Notes: generated by a model from the sequence alone, not told the origin. Shown: positions 8,578 through 17,008, counted from the first letter of the stretch. The stretch is 64,000 nt of DNA from CALCLY01 sp900552775 (GCA_937966555.1 CALCLY010000011.1:1-64000); one strand, 5' to 3'. Numbers and translations are program-made.

Positions 8578-10602
8578 TTAACGCGTAAGGATATTTTTTT
8601 CCTGCAAAGCTTTGGGAGGTGTTGCGGAATGAAAATAGGTGTCAAGCACTTTTTTAACCGCAACGCCGGCATTGCTTCCGTGCGCACCGTGCTCTATAAC
8701 CGCGCACACCGCAATCTGAGGATTGTCAAACGGCGCAAATGCTACGAATATGGCATTGTCGCTGCCGTCTGAAACCTCCGCCGTTCCTGTTTTTCCTCCG
8801 ACTGGAACGTCAAATCCTTCAAAAACGGTGCTGGCGGTTCCGAGTTCTATAACGTTTCTCATGCCTTCCATTACCGCTTTGTAATTTTCTTCTTTAAGGT
8901 CTATTTTATCGAGCACTTCAGGTTTTACTTCATATATTACGGCACCCGTTTCGGTATTTCTCACGTTTTTAACAAGGTGCGCCTTATATCTTGTTCCGCC
9001 GTTTACAATTGTTGCAATATAATTTGCCATTTGCAGCGGAGTAAACATATTATCCGACTGGCCTATCGCCGCCTGCATAGTGTCTCCGGGGTTCCATATG
9101 CCGCCGTTTTTCTCGCGGTTTTCCTTGGAAGCTACTCTGCCCCTGTTTTCTTCTCCGGAAAGCTCTATTCCGGTGCTTTCGCCGAGACCGAACTTTTTGG
9201 CGTAATTGTCAATATTTTCTATTCCGGTTCTTCTTCCGACATCGTAAAAGAAATAATTACATGAGTTTTCTATTGCCTGCGACACATTTTGATATCCGTG
9301 TGTCTCATGTCTGCTTTTATAAATCCAGCAGGCAGGCTGATAATCGTCATAATACTTATAAATTCCCAAATCTTCTATCTGATCACTCGGCGTTATAACG
9401 TTTTCTTCCAGAGCGGCAATTGCCGTAAGCATTTTGAAAGTCGAGCCGGGTTCATATGCGCCGGATATTGCTCTGTTAAACATCGGGAGCGAATCGTCTT
9501 TTACAAGCTGTTCATAGTCTTCATTAAATGTAGCCGGGTTATATGACGGATATGACGCAAGCGCCAAAACATCCCCCGAATTTACATCAATTGCCGCAAG
9601 AGCACCGCTTTTTGCGTCTTTTCCGGCGTTGTTATTCTCATATTGGCTTTTTTCAACAATCATCTGCACAGCGTCTGCAAGCGCCTGTTCTGCAGACTGC
9701 TGAAGCTCGGCATCAAGCGTCAGAGCAACGTTATTTCCGGGAACCGCCGGCTTGCTTTCCACAAGTCTGACGCGCGTGCCGTCTATACTCTGCTCAACTC
9801 CGCTCACGCCGTCCGTTCCGCGCAGATAGCTTTCAAAGCACTTTTCTATGCCCTGTTTGCCTATCGTGTCATTCATTGAATAATTCTGTCCGCGCAGCTG
9901 TTCATATTCTTCCTTATATATTTTTCCCGTTCTGCCAAGAATGTGTGCCGCAGCGCTGCCCAGCGGATATTCCCTCACGGGTGCCGCCGAAACCACAACT
10001 CCCGGATATGCGGCGCTGTTTTCGCGCACTTTTGTCAGAATAATCTGACCCACATCTTCCGCCAGCACATACGGTGCCGAAGCCGAAAATCCCGTTCTCT
10101 CCATTTCATAGCGTACACCGGCAATGCGTCTTTTGTCTTTCCCGTCAAAGTCAGACGAAATTTTATATTTTTCGCAGTAAAATCCGGTAACCTCCTCCGC
10201 CGTGGCAATTTCCGAGAAATTATTGCTGCTTTTCCACGCCTTTATATCGGCGTCCGACATTACAAAATTACCATCATCAGATACAGGAAAACTGTATGAA
10301 ATTTTTTTGCCGTTTTCGTCCAGAAGACTGCAAAGACGCGCTATAAGCACATTCAAATCTTCTTCTTTTCTTCCTTTTATATAATGTATCTCAAGCGAAA
10401 AGCCGGTTTTGTTTTTTACCATGGCTTTACCGTTTCTGTCTGTTATTTCGCCCCGCGGCGCAGAAACCGTAGTTGTCTTTACAACGCGCTGTCTGCTTTG
10501 CTCGCTGTATTCTTCGCCGTGCACAATCTGCAAATCAACCATTCGGCTGAGTACCGCAAGACTGCAAAGCGCTATGAGAAAATAAACCGCTCTGTATCTC
10601 AT
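8578..10602 (-). CDS. mrdA: Penicillin-binding protein 2 (elongasome transpeptidase)
   Basis: A 674-residue class B PBP that cross-links peptidoglycan during side-wall elongation with MreC/MreD and RodA. It has one N-terminal membrane anchor (residues 4-22), a dimerisation/pedestal region, and a transpeptidase domain with the three active-site motifs: SxxK in EPGSTFKMLTA, SxN in ENSCNYFFYD, and KTG in VGGKTGTAE. Its start overlaps the mreD stop by four bases (ATGA), implying translational coupling. It is the last gene of the maf-mreC-mreD-mrdA run. Calling it MrdA rather than a division PBP rests on the mreCD neighbours. Confidence 0.93.
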   Translation of the reverse strand: MRYRAVYFLIALCSLAVLSRMVDLQIVHGEEYSEQSRQRVVKTTTVSAPRGEITDRNGKAMVKNKTGFSLEIHYIKGRKEEDLNVLIARLCSLLDENGKKISYSFPVSDDGNFVMSDADIKAWKSSNNFSEIATAEEVTGFYCEKYKISSDFDGKDKRRIAGVRYEMERTGFSASAPYVLAEDVGQIILTKVRENSAAYPGVVVSAAPVREYPLGSAAAHILGRTGKIYKEEYEQLRGQNYSMNDTIGKQGIEKCFESYLRGTDGVSGVEQSIDGTRVRLVESKPAVPGNNVALTLDAELQQSAEQALADAVQMIVEKSQYENNNAGKDAKSGALAAIDVNSGDVLALASYPSYNPATFNEDYEQLVKDDSLPMFNRAISGAYEPGSTFKMLTAIAALEENVITPSDQIEDLGIYKYYDDYQPACWIYKSRHETHGYQNVSQAIENSCNYFFYDVGRRTGIENIDNYAKKFGLGESTGIELSGEENRGRVASKENREKNGGIWNPGDTMQAAIGQSDNMFTPLQMANYIATIVNGGTRYKAHLVKNVRNTETGAVIYEVKPEVLDKIDLKEENYKAVMEGMRNVIELGTASTVFEGFDVPVGGKTGTAEVSDGSDNAIFVAFAPFDNPQIAVCAVIEHGAHGSNAGVAVKKVLDTYFHSATPPKALQEKNILTR

Positions 10603-11102
10603 TGCAGTTCCTCCTTCCGTGTCCCGATTGCCGATATTTTAACCGCAAGCGGATAAAACGCAACTTCAAAAAGCGAAGTGTATGCCGCCGCAGGAATTAT
10701 AACTCTGAAAAGAGTGTGCAGATATTCGCCTTCACCGTTTATTGTAAAAGCCAAAACGTACATGAGAGATTCACACAGAGCATATGCCGCAAATGTGAAA
10801 AAGGCGGCAACGGTAAGCGTTTTCTTATACATATACTCGGAAGTGTAAAAAACAATCAGCGCAATATACATGAAAAGAAGTGCGCGCTCTCCGAAAATTC
10901 TGCCCCACATAATGTCTTCAAGAGCACCTGCTGCAAATCCGTATACTCCCGCTTCCCTTAAACTTTTCGAGCTCAGTGCATACGCCGCCGCAAGCGCCGT
11001 TACTATGTCCGGGACAATATCGATAATTCCGATATATGGGCACACCGTTCTCTGCAGCATTGCGGCAAATATTAAAATAAGTATTTTAATCAAATTTCGC
11101 AT
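10599..11102 (-). CDS. mreD: Rod shape-determining protein MreD
   Basis: A 167-residue integral membrane protein with about five hydrophobic segments (first from LIKILILIFAAML). MreD links MreC to the elongation machinery in the cytoplasmic membrane. MreD sequences are poorly conserved, so the call rests on length, topology and position between mreC and mrdA. A ribosome site AAAGGA precedes the ATG. Confidence 0.88.
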   Translation of the reverse strand: MRNLIKILILIFAAMLQRTVCPYIGIIDIVPDIVTALAAAYALSSKSLREAGVYGFAAGALEDIMWGRIFGERALLFMYIALIVFYTSEYMYKKTLTVAAFFTFAAYALCESLMYVLAFTINGEGEYLHTLFRVIIPAAAYTSLFEVAFYPLAVKISAIGTRKEELQ

Positions 11103-11115
11103 AACGAAAAATCCT

Positions 11116-11940
11116 TTACTTAATTATTACAAGAACATATTTAAGTTTTGCAAAATCCACAGCCGTTTTCACGGTTGCTCTGTTATAAAGTCCCTGTAAA
11201 TCTGGGTTTATCTGTTCTATTTTTCCTATAAGAATCCCCTCGGGATATATACTGCCGTAACCGGAAGTTTCTATGCTGTCTCCGGCGGCTATACTTGCGT
11301 CTTTTGAAATATAGTCCATGCGGCACTCCGAAATCTGCGCCAGAGTTGCATCACCCTCGGTTATTGCCATGTCTCCGCTTCTCGTTGCAACACAACCTAC
11401 AGACACGGCAGAATCAAGTATGCTTGACACCCTGCTCCATGTGGCGCCCGTTTCGCTTATTACTCCCACAAGACCGTCTTCCGTTATAACCGCCTGATTT
11501 ACGGCAATTCCGTCATTTTCGCCCTTGTTTATAATAAAATCAGAATACCAATATACCGGGTCTTTTGACGTTATAGCCGCAGCAACGGTTGTATGTTCAC
11601 TTTTTTCTTTCTGCAAGTCAAGCAAAGCGCGCAGACTCTCGTTTTCGTTCTGCAGCTTGTCCTTTTCGCGCTCATCCTTCTGAAGTTCCCGAAGTTCTGT
11701 TTCCGCATTCTCGTATTTTTGTTTGTATTCGCGGCTCTCCGCTATCCCCGAGAAAAATCCCGAAACACCGCCCGCGGCTCCGGTAAAAATTCTTTCAATC
11801 GGAGAGAGTACCGTATTAACCGCATTTCTGAGCGGATTGCCGAAAGACGGCACCGCGGCGGAAACCGCGCCGAGCACAATGCAAAGCACCGTAATCACTG
11901 CAAGAATTATAAAAAGCTTGCTTTTGAAAAATTTACTCAC
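11116..11940 (-). CDS. mreC: Rod shape-determining protein MreC
   Basis: A 274-residue bitopic membrane protein, with a membrane segment at about residues 9-30, a coiled coil at about 70-110 (heptads rich in E, K and L) and the extracytoplasmic beta-barrel domain containing ITEDGLVGVISETG and the C-terminal IYPEGILIGKI segment typical of MreC. It scaffolds PBP2 and MreD. The start is GTG at 11940, with GGAG 11 nt upstream. It overlaps the maf stop by 8 bases. No mreB is found upstream, where it usually lies. Confidence 0.95.
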   Translation of the reverse strand: MSKFFKSKLFIILAVITVLCIVLGAVSAAVPSFGNPLRNAVNTVLSPIERIFTGAAGGVSGFFSGIAESREYKQKYENAETELRELQKDEREKDKLQNENESLRALLDLQKEKSEHTTVAAAITSKDPVYWYSDFIINKGENDGIAVNQAVITEDGLVGVISETGATWSRVSSILDSAVSVGCVATRSGDMAITEGDATLAQISECRMDYISKDASIAAGDSIETSGYGSIYPEGILIGKIEQINPDLQGLYNRATVKTAVDFAKLKYVLVIIK

Positions 11941-12493
11941 TTATACAGCCGCTCCTTTCAAGCAAATCGTAAAGTTTTGATACAGGCAACCCGACAACAT
12001 TAAAGAAATCTCCGCAAATGTGCGTTATGAGAAGCGCTCCTTTGCCCTGTATCCCGTACGCACCGGCTTTATCCATGGGTTCCCCTGTTTTAACATAATT
12101 TTCTATCTGTTTTTCGGAAAGTTTTTTAAAATACACTTCCGTACGTTCCGAAAAGCTCTCGGACATATTTCCGCACCGAACGCAAACGCCAGTATAAACT
12201 TCATGCATTCTTCCGGAAAGCATGCGCAGCATATTTTTTGCGTCCTCTTCATCTTTCGGCTTGCCCAGTATTTTTCCGTCAACCGACACCACCGTATCGG
12301 CAGCTATTACAGCATCCCCGTCTGCGCAATTTACAGCAGCCGCCTTTTGTATTGCCAAATCCCGCACAACATCGGGCGGTAAAATTTTGTCCGTCGTTTC
12401 TTCAATATCTGCTGTTTTAACTGTAAATTCTATGCCCGCAGCGCTTAAAATCTCTCGTCTGCGCGGCGAGCCGGACGCCAGTATTATATTCAT
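11933..12493 (-). CDS. maf: Maf-type nucleoside triphosphate pyrophosphatase
   Basis: A 186-residue cytosolic house-cleaning enzyme of the Maf/YceF/YhdE family, which hydrolyses non-canonical or modified NTPs to NMP and pyrophosphate. The N-terminal ASGSPRRREIL motif and the ADTVVSVDGKILGKP segment are the family hallmarks. In Bacillus and many Clostridia maf sits beside the mre genes, as here. The start is preceded by GGAGG. The exact preferred nucleotide (dTTP/UTP or m7GTP type) cannot be decided by eye. Confidence 0.95.
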   Translation of the reverse strand: MNIILASGSPRRREILSAAGIEFTVKTADIEETTDKILPPDVVRDLAIQKAAAVNCADGDAVIAADTVVSVDGKILGKPKDEEDAKNMLRMLSGRMHEVYTGVCVRCGNMSESFSERTEVYFKKLSEKQIENYVKTGEPMDKAGAYGIQGKGALLITHICGDFFNVVGLPVSKLYDLLERSGCISE

Positions 12494-14547
12494 TTTCGGT
12501 TACCTCCGCTCTGTCCGCCCCTGGTAAATTCAAATCCGGGAGCTTTGTGTTCTTTTATCATATGTATAATTTTCAAAATTTCTTCCGGTTTTTCCGTTGT
12601 AAAACTCATAACCGCATGTTTGATTTTGCAGCTTTCAAAATCCTTATCGCCGAGATACAGCGGTCTCGAGTTAAAAATAACGTTTCCGTGGCTGTATTCC
12701 GCTCTCCTTATCGGAAAACCTACGCCGTTTCTGTCTTTTAGAACTGCCTCGCATTTTCCGCACAAATTGCCTTTCATAAAACAGTGCTTCGTTGTCATGA
12801 GCGGCACCCTTCCGTAAATAAGCGCGGATATGTCAAGGCTTGTCCCGAGACTGAGTTCCTTTACATCGCGCATGCAAAGCTCTGCCGAAGCTATCGCTTC
12901 TTTTGCGCCAAGCTTTAAAAGCTCATTTGCCGCAAGCGGATTTGTAATATTCAGTCCGAAACCGCCCACAATATTCTCCGAATATTCAAAAGCCGGTCCC
13001 ATTGCGTCCAAACTGTCGCAAATAAAGCCGCAAACGCCCGCTTTCAGCGCCTTTTCAATGTCGCTTTTTATCTTTTTCTCATTTTTTTCTTCTATTATAA
13101 GAGGCATTAATGCGTAAACATTTTTTTCGCCCGTCAAACTTAATGATTTCCCCAAAAGTCTGAGCGGAACAAAAAGCGTATCGCACATCTGTGCTGCCGC
13201 CATCGCCTGTTCCTCGCTCCGCACCGCCGCACAAAGCTTAGCTTCTGCGTGCTTTTCAAATGTCTGCGGTATATACGCAAAATCCGTAACGCCCTTTTTA
13301 AAGCTTTCCGAAATTTTGTTTTCAATACCCGAAACCGCTTCGCGCCTTAAGGCATTCAGCGCCGATATCCTCATATGAACATCGCCCGTCTTAATTTCTC
13401 CCGTTTTAAACGGTGTTGATCCGAGTTTTGCAAGCTGTTCCGCGGCGCGCTCCGCCGATATTGCCGGTGCGTCTTCCGCCTCCGTCTTGTATATCCCTTC
13501 GGCACCGCCGCATTTTGCTTTTAAAAGAATTTCTCCGTTGTTTTCCGAAAGATCGAATGACATTTCAAGTCTTTTTATATCTTTGTTACTTGCATATGTC
13601 GCTTCCGCGCTTTTTAAAAGCTCTCCCGACACGTTTTTGCCCGTTTTGTCGTTTGAAAGTGCGGCATTTATAAGCTCGTCCTCACCTTTGCCGATATAAT
13701 AGCTGTCCGTAAAATGAGTTCCGCGGCAAAATATGTCGTGAAGCTTTTTTAAATCCTCCCGGCTTGCTTTTCCGGTGTCAATTATTTTTCTGTATACCCC
13801 CGTAACCGCCGCAACATACTGAGGCGATTTCATGCGCCCTTCGATTTTGAGCGATGAAACGCCAATATCGCAAAGCTCTTTGACATGCTCAGCAAGGCAG
13901 TTGTCATGAGGGCTTAAAAGATATCCTTTTTTCCCGTTCATCGTATAAGGCAGCCTGCACGGCTGGGCGCATTTTCCGCGGTTTCCGCTTCTTCCGCCCA
14001 AAAAGCTTGAAAAAAGACACTTTCCCGAGTAGCATATGCAAAGCGCACCGTGAACAAAAACTTCCGTTTCAATATCGGTGCTTTCAACCGCTTTTTTTAT
14101 TTCAAAGCGCGACATTTCTCTTGCCAGCACCGCGCGGTTTACTCCGAGTTTTTCCAGAATCTTTATTCCGAAAGGGCTGTGCACCGTCATCTGCGTGCTT
14201 GCGTGTATCTCCATATCGGGCGCCGTTTTTTTTATGATTTCAAGAGCGCCCAAGTCCTGCACTATGCACGCGTCAACTCCGCATTCGGCAGCAAAGCGAA
14301 TAAGGGAGCACACCTTTTCAAGTTCACGCTTTAAAAAAACGGTGTTGACCGCAAGATGAACCGCCGCTCCGCGCAAATGGCAGAAGCGCACCGCCTCTTC
14401 AAGCTGTGCCCGCGTAAAATTTTGGGCGCCGCTGCGTGCAGAAAAGCTCTCCGCCCCGAGATACACCGCGTCCGCTCCGTTTAAAACTGCGGCACGAAGT
14501 GCCTCAGGCGAGCCTGACGGCGCAAGTAATTCTGCTTTCTTCATCAT
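12490..14547 (-). CDS. U32 family protein with DUF3656, RlhA-like RNA hydroxylase
   Basis: A 685-residue U32 peptidase family protein. The N-terminal half begins AELLAPSGSPEALRAAV and contains the cysteine cluster CYSGKC...GKCAQPCR, expected to bind an iron-sulphur cluster. The C-terminal half is the DUF3656-like region with a further CFMKGNLCGKCE cluster. Characterised relatives (E. coli RlhA, TrhP; Bacillus TrhP1/P2) hydroxylate rRNA or tRNA pyrimidines using prephenate; the long form with DUF3656 most resembles RlhA, which acts on 23S C2501. That substrate is inferred. The start ATG lies 9 nt after AGGAG and the gene is divergent from the ECF sigma operon. Its stop overlaps the maf start by four bases. 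Confidence 0.85.
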   Translation of the reverse strand: MMKKAELLAPSGSPEALRAAVLNGADAVYLGAESFSARSGAQNFTRAQLEEAVRFCHLRGAAVHLAVNTVFLKRELEKVCSLIRFAAECGVDACIVQDLGALEIIKKTAPDMEIHASTQMTVHSPFGIKILEKLGVNRAVLAREMSRFEIKKAVESTDIETEVFVHGALCICYSGKCLFSSFLGGRSGNRGKCAQPCRLPYTMNGKKGYLLSPHDNCLAEHVKELCDIGVSSLKIEGRMKSPQYVAAVTGVYRKIIDTGKASREDLKKLHDIFCRGTHFTDSYYIGKGEDELINAALSNDKTGKNVSGELLKSAEATYASNKDIKRLEMSFDLSENNGEILLKAKCGGAEGIYKTEAEDAPAISAERAAEQLAKLGSTPFKTGEIKTGDVHMRISALNALRREAVSGIENKISESFKKGVTDFAYIPQTFEKHAEAKLCAAVRSEEQAMAAAQMCDTLFVPLRLLGKSLSLTGEKNVYALMPLIIEEKNEKKIKSDIEKALKAGVCGFICDSLDAMGPAFEYSENIVGGFGLNITNPLAANELLKLGAKEAIASAELCMRDVKELSLGTSLDISALIYGRVPLMTTKHCFMKGNLCGKCEAVLKDRNGVGFPIRRAEYSHGNVIFNSRPLYLGDKDFESCKIKHAVMSFTTEKPEEILKIIHMIKEHKAPGFEFTRGGQSGGNRK

Positions 14548-14583
14548 AGCATTCTTCTCCTATAGTATACTATTATATACCAT

Positions 14584-14616
14584 TTTTGCAAAATTGCATA
14601 GTACTTTTGCAAAATT
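14584..14616. repeat. Two copies of TTTTGCAAAATT at 21-bp spacing
   Basis: Identical 12-mers at 14584-14595 and 14605-14616, each with a palindromic TTTTGCAAAA core, lie in the divergent gap between the U32 gene and the sigma operon, next to the minus-strand TATAAT at 14577-14572. Spacing of two helical turns suggests an operator for a dimeric regulator. The regulator is unknown. Confidence 0.5.
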
Positions 14617-14672
14617 ATTTAAAATTTTACATTTGATTCGGCTTTCCGGAGAATTTCGAATATAAATTTTTT

Positions 14673-14701
14673 TTGACTTTTTGAAAATTCCATGCTACAA
14701 T
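14673..14701 (+). promoter_or_regulatory. Promoter of the ECF sigma/anti-sigma operon
   Basis: TTGACT (14673-14678), 17 bp spacer, TACAAT (14696-14701): a SigA-type promoter. The predicted start of transcription near 14708 falls just before the ribosome site GGGAGG (14709-14714). This excludes the upstream in-frame ATG at 14681 and fixes the sigma start at 14726. Confidence 0.8.
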
Positions 14702-14725
14702 GAAGAAAGGGAGGTATCGGATCAT

Positions 14726-15268
14726 ATGATTCTTATGACACTTTCAACCTCAGAGCACTTATCAAAATCCGAACGGCTTTATAAAAAATACCGCCGTTTT
14801 ATGTTTTCCGCAGCATATGAAGTACTTCAAAGCGAGCATCTTGCCGAAGACGCTATTCATGATGCATTTGAGAAAATCATCAAAAATCTACATAAAATAA
14901 ACGAATCGGACGAAATTAAAACAAAAAACTTCTTGGTCATAATATGCAGAAACTGTGCAATTGATATTTATAAACGAAACAAAAAACAAATTCCTTGCGA
15001 AAATAATATCTTGTTTGCAGAAACCGTTTCTCCGGAAGAAATTGTTCTAACACATGACAGCACAGACAAAATTTCGCAAATTATAGAACAACTCCCCGCT
15101 ATTTACCGAGATGTATTTATGTTGCATTATTATTATAATTTGTCTGTTTCGGACATCTCTTTGTTGCTCAAAGCCAATCTTGAAACAATAAAAAAACGAT
15201 TGATCCGTGCCAAAAAGCAGATTGCCGAAAAACTAAAAAGGGAGGGCTATTACAGTGACCGACAATAA
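14726..15268 (+). CDS. ECF-type RNA polymerase sigma factor
   Basis: A 180-residue sigma-70 family protein with only regions 2 and 4. Region 2 lies at about residues 10-85 (LYKKYRRFMFSAAYEVL, LAEDAIHDAFEKI) and region 4 at about 115-170 (LPAIYRDVFMLHYYYNLSV followed by the helix-turn-helix LETIKKRLIRAKKQ). Such factors redirect RNA polymerase to a small regulon, often cell-envelope genes. The start was chosen because the promoter and GGGAGG site leave no room for an earlier one. It overlaps the following anti-sigma-like gene by 14 bp. It is transcribed opposite to the surrounding leading-strand genes, a hint of acquisition. Confidence 0.9.
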   Translation: MILMTLSTSEHLSKSERLYKKYRRFMFSAAYEVLQSEHLAEDAIHDAFEKIIKNLHKINESDEIKTKNFLVIICRNCAIDIYKRNKKQIPCENNILFAETVSPEEIVLTHDSTDKISQIIEQLPAIYRDVFMLHYYYNLSVSDISLLLKANLETIKKRLIRAKKQIAEKLKREGYYSDRQ

Positions 15269-15935
15269 TAAATCAGCTTTTGAAAATTCGCTCGACATTA
15301 TGTTCTCCGAAAGCGCAAAGAAAGCCGCTGCAAACATTGCCAAAGAGTTACAGACTGATGAAGATCATATTTTTTCTCCCGAGCATGAAGAAAAAATGCG
15401 CATACTTTTCAAAAAAGAACGCCGCTCACAAAGAAAACATACAATTTTAAAATATACCCGTACAGTTGCATGTATCTTTGTGATGTGTATTCTTATAGCT
15501 GCAAGCATTGTTACAAGCGTTAGCGCATGGCGTCAAAAATTTATAAATTATTTCTTTAACGCCACAGCCCCAAATACTGATTTTTCGCTTTCCGGAAAAG
15601 CCTATCAGGATGAGTATATTACACTTTCATATCTGCCGGAAGGATTTTCTCTTACAGAAAATAAATCCTCTCCCGGCGACATATTAATAACATTTGGTAA
15701 AGAAGATAAATATTTCAACATTACAGTATCATCTTCTGACACCTCTTACAACCTTGACACCGAAAACGGTACCGTTCAAAAAACGGCAGTAAATAATTGT
15801 GAAGCTGTATATATTCAAACTCCGAGAATAAATGCGGTTCTTTGGCATGATAATGAAATGGTTTATGTTATCACGGGAAATATTTCACACAGCGAAATAA
15901 TGCTCACAGCCGAAGGTTTGAAACTTAATAAATGA
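15255..15935 (+). CDS. Membrane anti-sigma factor-like protein (DUF4367-like)
   Basis: A 226-residue single-pass membrane protein. Residues 1-65 are cytoplasmic and charged, residues about 70-92 form the membrane segment (VACIFVMCILIAASIVTSV), and the rest lies outside the membrane and resembles DUF4367 sensor domains (YITLSYLPEGFSLTE). Proteins of this plan, translationally coupled behind an ECF sigma factor, usually hold it inactive until an envelope signal is sensed. The start is GTG at 15255 after GGGAGG and overlaps the sigma gene. No zinc-binding HxxxCxxC anti-sigma motif is seen, so this is the zinc-free type. Role inferred from context. Confidence 0.75.
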   Translation: MTDNNKSAFENSLDIMFSESAKKAAANIAKELQTDEDHIFSPEHEEKMRILFKKERRSQRKHTILKYTRTVACIFVMCILIAASIVTSVSAWRQKFINYFFNATAPNTDFSLSGKAYQDEYITLSYLPEGFSLTENKSSPGDILITFGKEDKYFNITVSSSDTSYNLDTENGTVQKTAVNNCEAVYIQTPRINAVLWHDNEMVYVITGNISHSEIMLTAEGLKLNK

Positions 15936-15940
15936 TAAAT

Positions 15941-15993
15941 AAAAAAATCACCCGCACGCTGAGGTCGATAAAAAGCGTACAGGTGATTTTTTT
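15941..15993. terminator. Bidirectional terminator between the anti-sigma gene and the left small RNA unit
   Basis: An imperfect stem (AATCACC/GGTGATT outer, ACGCT/AGCGT inner, 15947-15987) is flanked by seven As on one side and seven Ts on the other. It can end the rightward sigma operon and also the leftward small-RNA-like transcript starting near 16013. Confidence 0.85.
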
Positions 15994-16013
15994 GATAATA
16001 TGAAATCTACATC
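15941..16013 (-). ncRNA. Candidate small RNA, left copy
   Basis: A consensus minus-strand promoter (16048-16020) would start a transcript of about 73 nt ending in the terminator hairpin at 15941-15993. No open reading frame with a ribosome site is present. The 5' part carries TGTAGATTTCATAT (16011-15998), identical in the right copy at 17078-17091. Conserved promoter, short conserved 5' stretch and terminator hairpin are the plan of a base-pairing small RNA. No known family is recognised. Confidence 0.5.
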
Positions 16014-16019
16014 GTGGTC

Positions 16020-16048
16020 ATTGTAACATTTAAATCAAAATATGTCAA
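16020..16048 (-). promoter_or_regulatory. Outward promoter, left copy
   Basis: Minus-strand TTGACA (16048-16043), 17 bp spacer, TACAAT (16025-16020). The 32 bp upstream of the -35 are nearly identical to the right copy, while the spacer differs, which points to selection on the promoter and an upstream binding site. Confidence 0.8.
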
Positions 16049-16080
16049 TAGGGTAAAATAAATCTTTGCGAAATCTTAAC
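16021..16080 (-). repeat. 60-bp inverted repeat, left arm
   Basis: Read on the minus strand this arm begins GTTAAGATTTCGCAAAG and ends GTTACAA. It matches the plus-strand arm at 17009-17068 over exactly 60 positions with most mismatches inside the promoter spacer. Weaker similarity continues outward to about 15998. The pair encloses the SLH-only gene. Confidence 0.85.
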
Positions 16081-16146
16081 ATCTCGCTTGCCATTTTTGT
16101 CAATTAAAGGATATTAATGATTTTTTTTAAGTTATTTTAAAAAAAT

Positions 16147-16185
16147 TGTCCCCTTTTTGTCTTTTCCGGGGTTATATATATAGAA
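16147..16185 (+). promoter_or_regulatory. Candidate ECF-dependent promoter of the SLH-only gene
   Basis: Upstream of the SLH gene is TGTCCCCTTTTTGTC followed by TCCGGGGTTATATATATAG. There is no acceptable SigA -35/-10 pair at 16-18 bp here, whereas a G/C-block -35 followed by a T/A-rich -10 would suit an ECF factor such as the one encoded 1.4 kb upstream. A further AAAAGGGGG at 16192-16200 mirrors CCCCTTTTT. The assignment is speculative. Confidence 0.35.
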
Positions 16186-16314
16186 GTTTGGAAAAGGGGG
16201 TGAAGTTGAATCATTTTTGGATTATAGCAAAATTGTTACATACAATTGATGCTGCTTAAAATAATAAATTTTATTTTTATTATTTAAAAAAATTAAACAA
16301 AATTGGGAGGTTTT

Positions 16315-16989
16315 ATGAAACTGCATAACACTGTACTGGCAATTACACTATCATTACTTTATACGACTGCATCTTTGGCAGCCGAAAATCCAGCAATAAG
16401 CGTTAATTTAAAAACGCAGAGCGGTGAAATCAAGACCGTTACAATTTTACGCGGTGACGAAAACGGTAATCTGAATACGGACAAACTTCTGAAACGCGGA
16501 GAAGCCGTTCAGCTTATCGTAAACATCATGGGCATCTCAAAGGCAGCGGAAAGCCATGAAGGCGACGTAACGTTCTGCGATATTCCCAAAAGCCATTTTG
16601 CTTTTAAACCAGCCTATGCCGTCAGAAAATACGGAGATCTGCTGCAAGGACGCGGCAATAATATGTTTGAACCCGATGAAAATATAAAATATGAAGAATA
16701 CATAAAATTGCTTGTGTATCTTTTGGGTTATTATCCGATTGCGGAGGAACACGGCGGTTATCCGGAAGGATATATGTTCGCCGCAAAGCAAATAGGTCTT
16801 ACGGACGATTCCGAACACTCCGAATTTATTTCGCGGAAAGAGGCAGCTCTGCTTGCGGAAAAAACCTTGTCCGTCCCTATGATGAAACGCGTTGCATTCG
16901 CTCCCGACAGACCGGCGAAATATGAAATACAGGATGGAAAAGACGGCAGAAAACTTGAAAGATTTTTTGACAGATTTTATTCCGAATAA
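16315..16989 (+). CDS. Secreted SLH-only protein
   Basis: A 224-residue exported protein with a signal peptide (residues 1-22, ending SLAAE) and SLH-type repeats to the C-terminus. It parallels the first 220 residues of the 945-residue S-layer protein: GGYPEGYMFAAKQ here matches GGYPTGYLVVASQ there, and MMKRVAFAPDRPAKYEIQDG matches the MMKQTKFVKGEEEY segment. It therefore looks like a free-standing paralogue of the wall-anchoring part of the S-layer protein. The ATG at 16315 lies 4 nt after GGGAGG; a TTG at 16303 would lie within the ribosome site region. It sits between two inverted promoter/small-RNA units and downstream of an ECF sigma/anti-sigma pair that may control it. A role in competing for wall polymer is inferred. 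Confidence 0.8.
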   Translation: MKLHNTVLAITLSLLYTTASLAAENPAISVNLKTQSGEIKTVTILRGDENGNLNTDKLLKRGEAVQLIVNIMGISKAAESHEGDVTFCDIPKSHFAFKPAYAVRKYGDLLQGRGNNMFEPDENIKYEEYIKLLVYLLGYYPIAEEHGGYPEGYMFAAKQIGLTDDSEHSEFISRKEAALLAEKTLSVPMMKRVAFAPDRPAKYEIQDGKDGRKLERFFDRFYSE

Positions 16990-17008
16990 CGACTTCCGAA
17001 AAAAAGCT

